Shown here: positions 62,540 to 64,000 of the stretch, one piece after another
How the letters are laid out: every line of letters starts with the position of its first letter
Numbering within the stretch: position 1 is the first letter of the stretch
Source: Helochares maculicollis
Lineage: Eukaryota > Arthropoda > Insecta > Coleoptera > Hydrophilidae
DNA length: 64,000 nucleotides
NCBI GenBank assembly: GCA_033557835.1
Contig: JAWQRO010000065.1
Span: 1-64,000, forward strand
Direction: 5' to 3'
Made by a program: the position numbers and the translations under genes
The notes under the pieces: generated by a model
The model's database searches: none
Told to the model about the DNA's origin: nothing
The model's input: only the letters and a program-made list of their open reading frames with translations

Positions 62540-64000
62540 CAGTGCATAACTCGGAAACCGTATAATTATTTTTAAGGAAGCAACTGTCAGTTATTGAAGA
62601 CTGAAAAGTTGGTATTAATATAGAATCTTTTTTATGTCATGTCAGAAATATTTACAGCAGTGGCAGAATAATGTTATTTAAAATAATACCAATAAGTGGT
62701 TTAGGTTTAATACGAGGGTGTAGATAGGGCTCATAACTCTAGTCGCTGAAGAGCAGGCAATTTTACCAAACGTGTAATTTTTCTCTGAAACCTATTTATA
62801 GAAACCACCCATTGAATGTCAAAAACATAATTTGCAGTATTGAAATTTTATATTCTTTAAGCTAAATGGAATTTATTAGTAATTATAAAAATCATTTTTT
62901 AATTATGTTAGATATTTTCTTATTAAATTATTGATTTCATTGAACATTGAAATTGTCTAATTTTTGTATTTGTCCCTCACTGCTTTGGACCAATATGGTG
63001 GTATTTTAATATTTTTGCGTCTATCAACTTAAATATAAAGCAATAAAATAGTAAGCCACGGACTGTAGCAACTATATCAATAGTACGAACGGGAAAATTA
63101 ATTCTTTGTTTGCTCATTTTAAAAATTGAAACACCTTTTTAAATGCCGGCAGTATTTTCACAATTATTATATGACGTTTAGTTACTTCCCTTATTACTGA
63201 TAACTATGGGACATATCTCAGCTTTTTGTTGAGACAGCCCGAGCTAACCATTTTCTTAACCACAGAACATTGATAATATCATAAACAGACGGAAAGACAA
63301 ATTTATACTCAGATGTAGATTTAAGTGCGGATACGCCACTAAATGGCAGCTTTATGGATATGAACCTGTAGTATAAATAATAAAGATATTGCAAGCAAAT
63401 TTTTGAAATCAATAATTATACAAATATTATACAAATTTTAGTGGCGTATCAAATAAAATTATATGCATGTATATTTGATAACATTATAGTTCTGGCATAT
63501 AAATTATGCATGCAAGTAGTATTTCGGTTGGAATTTTGTCGTTCGTACCACGAACAGCTGAAATCTATTTAGGATCTCTGATATTTTAAGTCGTAAATAT
63601 CGTTAGCGAATAATGTAACTTAACTATTTGTAAATAGGTCGGTTGGGGTTTGCTATTAGCCTCACAATTAAATGTTGTATCATGTATTATCACTAACGCT
63701 TTCCGCACACTATTCAATGTACATTTTATAAACGTATGATTAACAAACATGAAGTATTAGTAAACGTGTACAGAAAAATGTTCCGAACCAGACTAAAATG
63801 AAGAAAGTTAAGCACTACGGTTAAACAATTTTAACTTACATTAACAAGGAAGAAACTCTTGCCAATATAAAATAACGCTAGTTGAGTGTTGTGTATAACA
63901 CGAACAATCGCTTATTGAAATACTTCCATGTATGCATTTGAGATAACAGTACAGTAGGGGTCTCATTGTTCACTGTCCAAATTATCGCACATGACCCATG
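62540..64000. other. Right-end intergenic DNA
   Basis: No coding exon was recognised. The only structure noted is the short inverted repeat at 63330-63450. Confidence 0.4.
63330..63450. repeat. Perfect 14-bp inverted repeat, MITE-like
   Basis: GATACGCCACTAAA at 63330-63343 is exactly the reverse complement of TTTAGTGGCGTATC at 63437-63450, with 93 bp between. This could be the ends of a very small inverted-repeat element or a hairpin. No clear target duplication was seen next to it. Confidence 0.55.

Noticed and set aside
1..64000. CRISPR arrays, bacterial operons, rRNA or tRNA genes
   Set aside because: Repeats here are few, long and diverged; gene structure is eukaryotic; no cloverleaf or rRNA sequence was recognised by reading.

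Overview
The window looks like nuclear DNA of an insect: strongly AT-rich, intron-rich genes with GT..AG splice sites, an insect-type fused-lobes hexosaminidase, and many mariner, LINE, hAT and LTR relics. The order is not fixed by the sequence; a beetle-like genome would fit but is not shown. Most real exons are short, so genes were assembled by hand from splice-site phase and family resemblance.

Layout. 1-778 (minus): first two coding exons of TAF8, running off the left edge. 1166-2508: a non-coding terminal-inverted-repeat element. 3437-7888 (plus): a three-exon CDC42 small effector (CRIB peptide, 79 aa), whose second intron holds two abutting dead mariners (4738-7075). 10.5-13.1 kb: a tandem duplication and a decayed LINE reverse-transcriptase fragment. 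13.1-24.7 kb: gene-poor AT-rich DNA with a dead hAT (about 17.1-18.8 kb). 24710-42189 (minus): a 17-exon type I phosphatidylinositol-4-phosphate 5-kinase with an alternative long C-terminal exon and a probable 21-aa cassette exon. One of its introns carries a mariner inside a mariner. 42.7-50.0 kb: a tandem duplication of about 1 kb, with one mariner at the junction, a solo LTR in the first copy and a 3.3-kb LINE in the second. 50335-53067 (minus): a class A peptide-type GPCR in four exons with a mariner in intron 2. 55163-60207 (minus): membrane-anchored GH20 hexosaminidase fused lobes in three exons, with a fairly young mariner in intron 1. 61361-61995 (plus): a small single-pass membrane protein with PPxY and LPSY motifs, split by a 59-bp GC-AG intron.

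The genes do not form an operon or pathway; they are ordinary, independently transcribed neighbours. TAF8 and the CDC42 effector are head to head, as are fused lobes and the PPxY/LPSY protein.

The most unusual signal concerns the mariners. Mariner integration duplicates only a TA dinucleotide. At three loci here the mariner (or mariner pair) sits exactly between two diverged copies of a host segment that itself runs from a TA to a TA (about 49 bp, 190-350 bp and 1.0 kb). It is as if the two transposon ends had joined two different TA sites and the DNA between them had been duplicated. Three other mariners in the window have ordinary TA ends. Separately, all three copies of one mariner family share the same short frame-breaking deletion next to the third catalytic aspartate, so that family probably spread while already defective.
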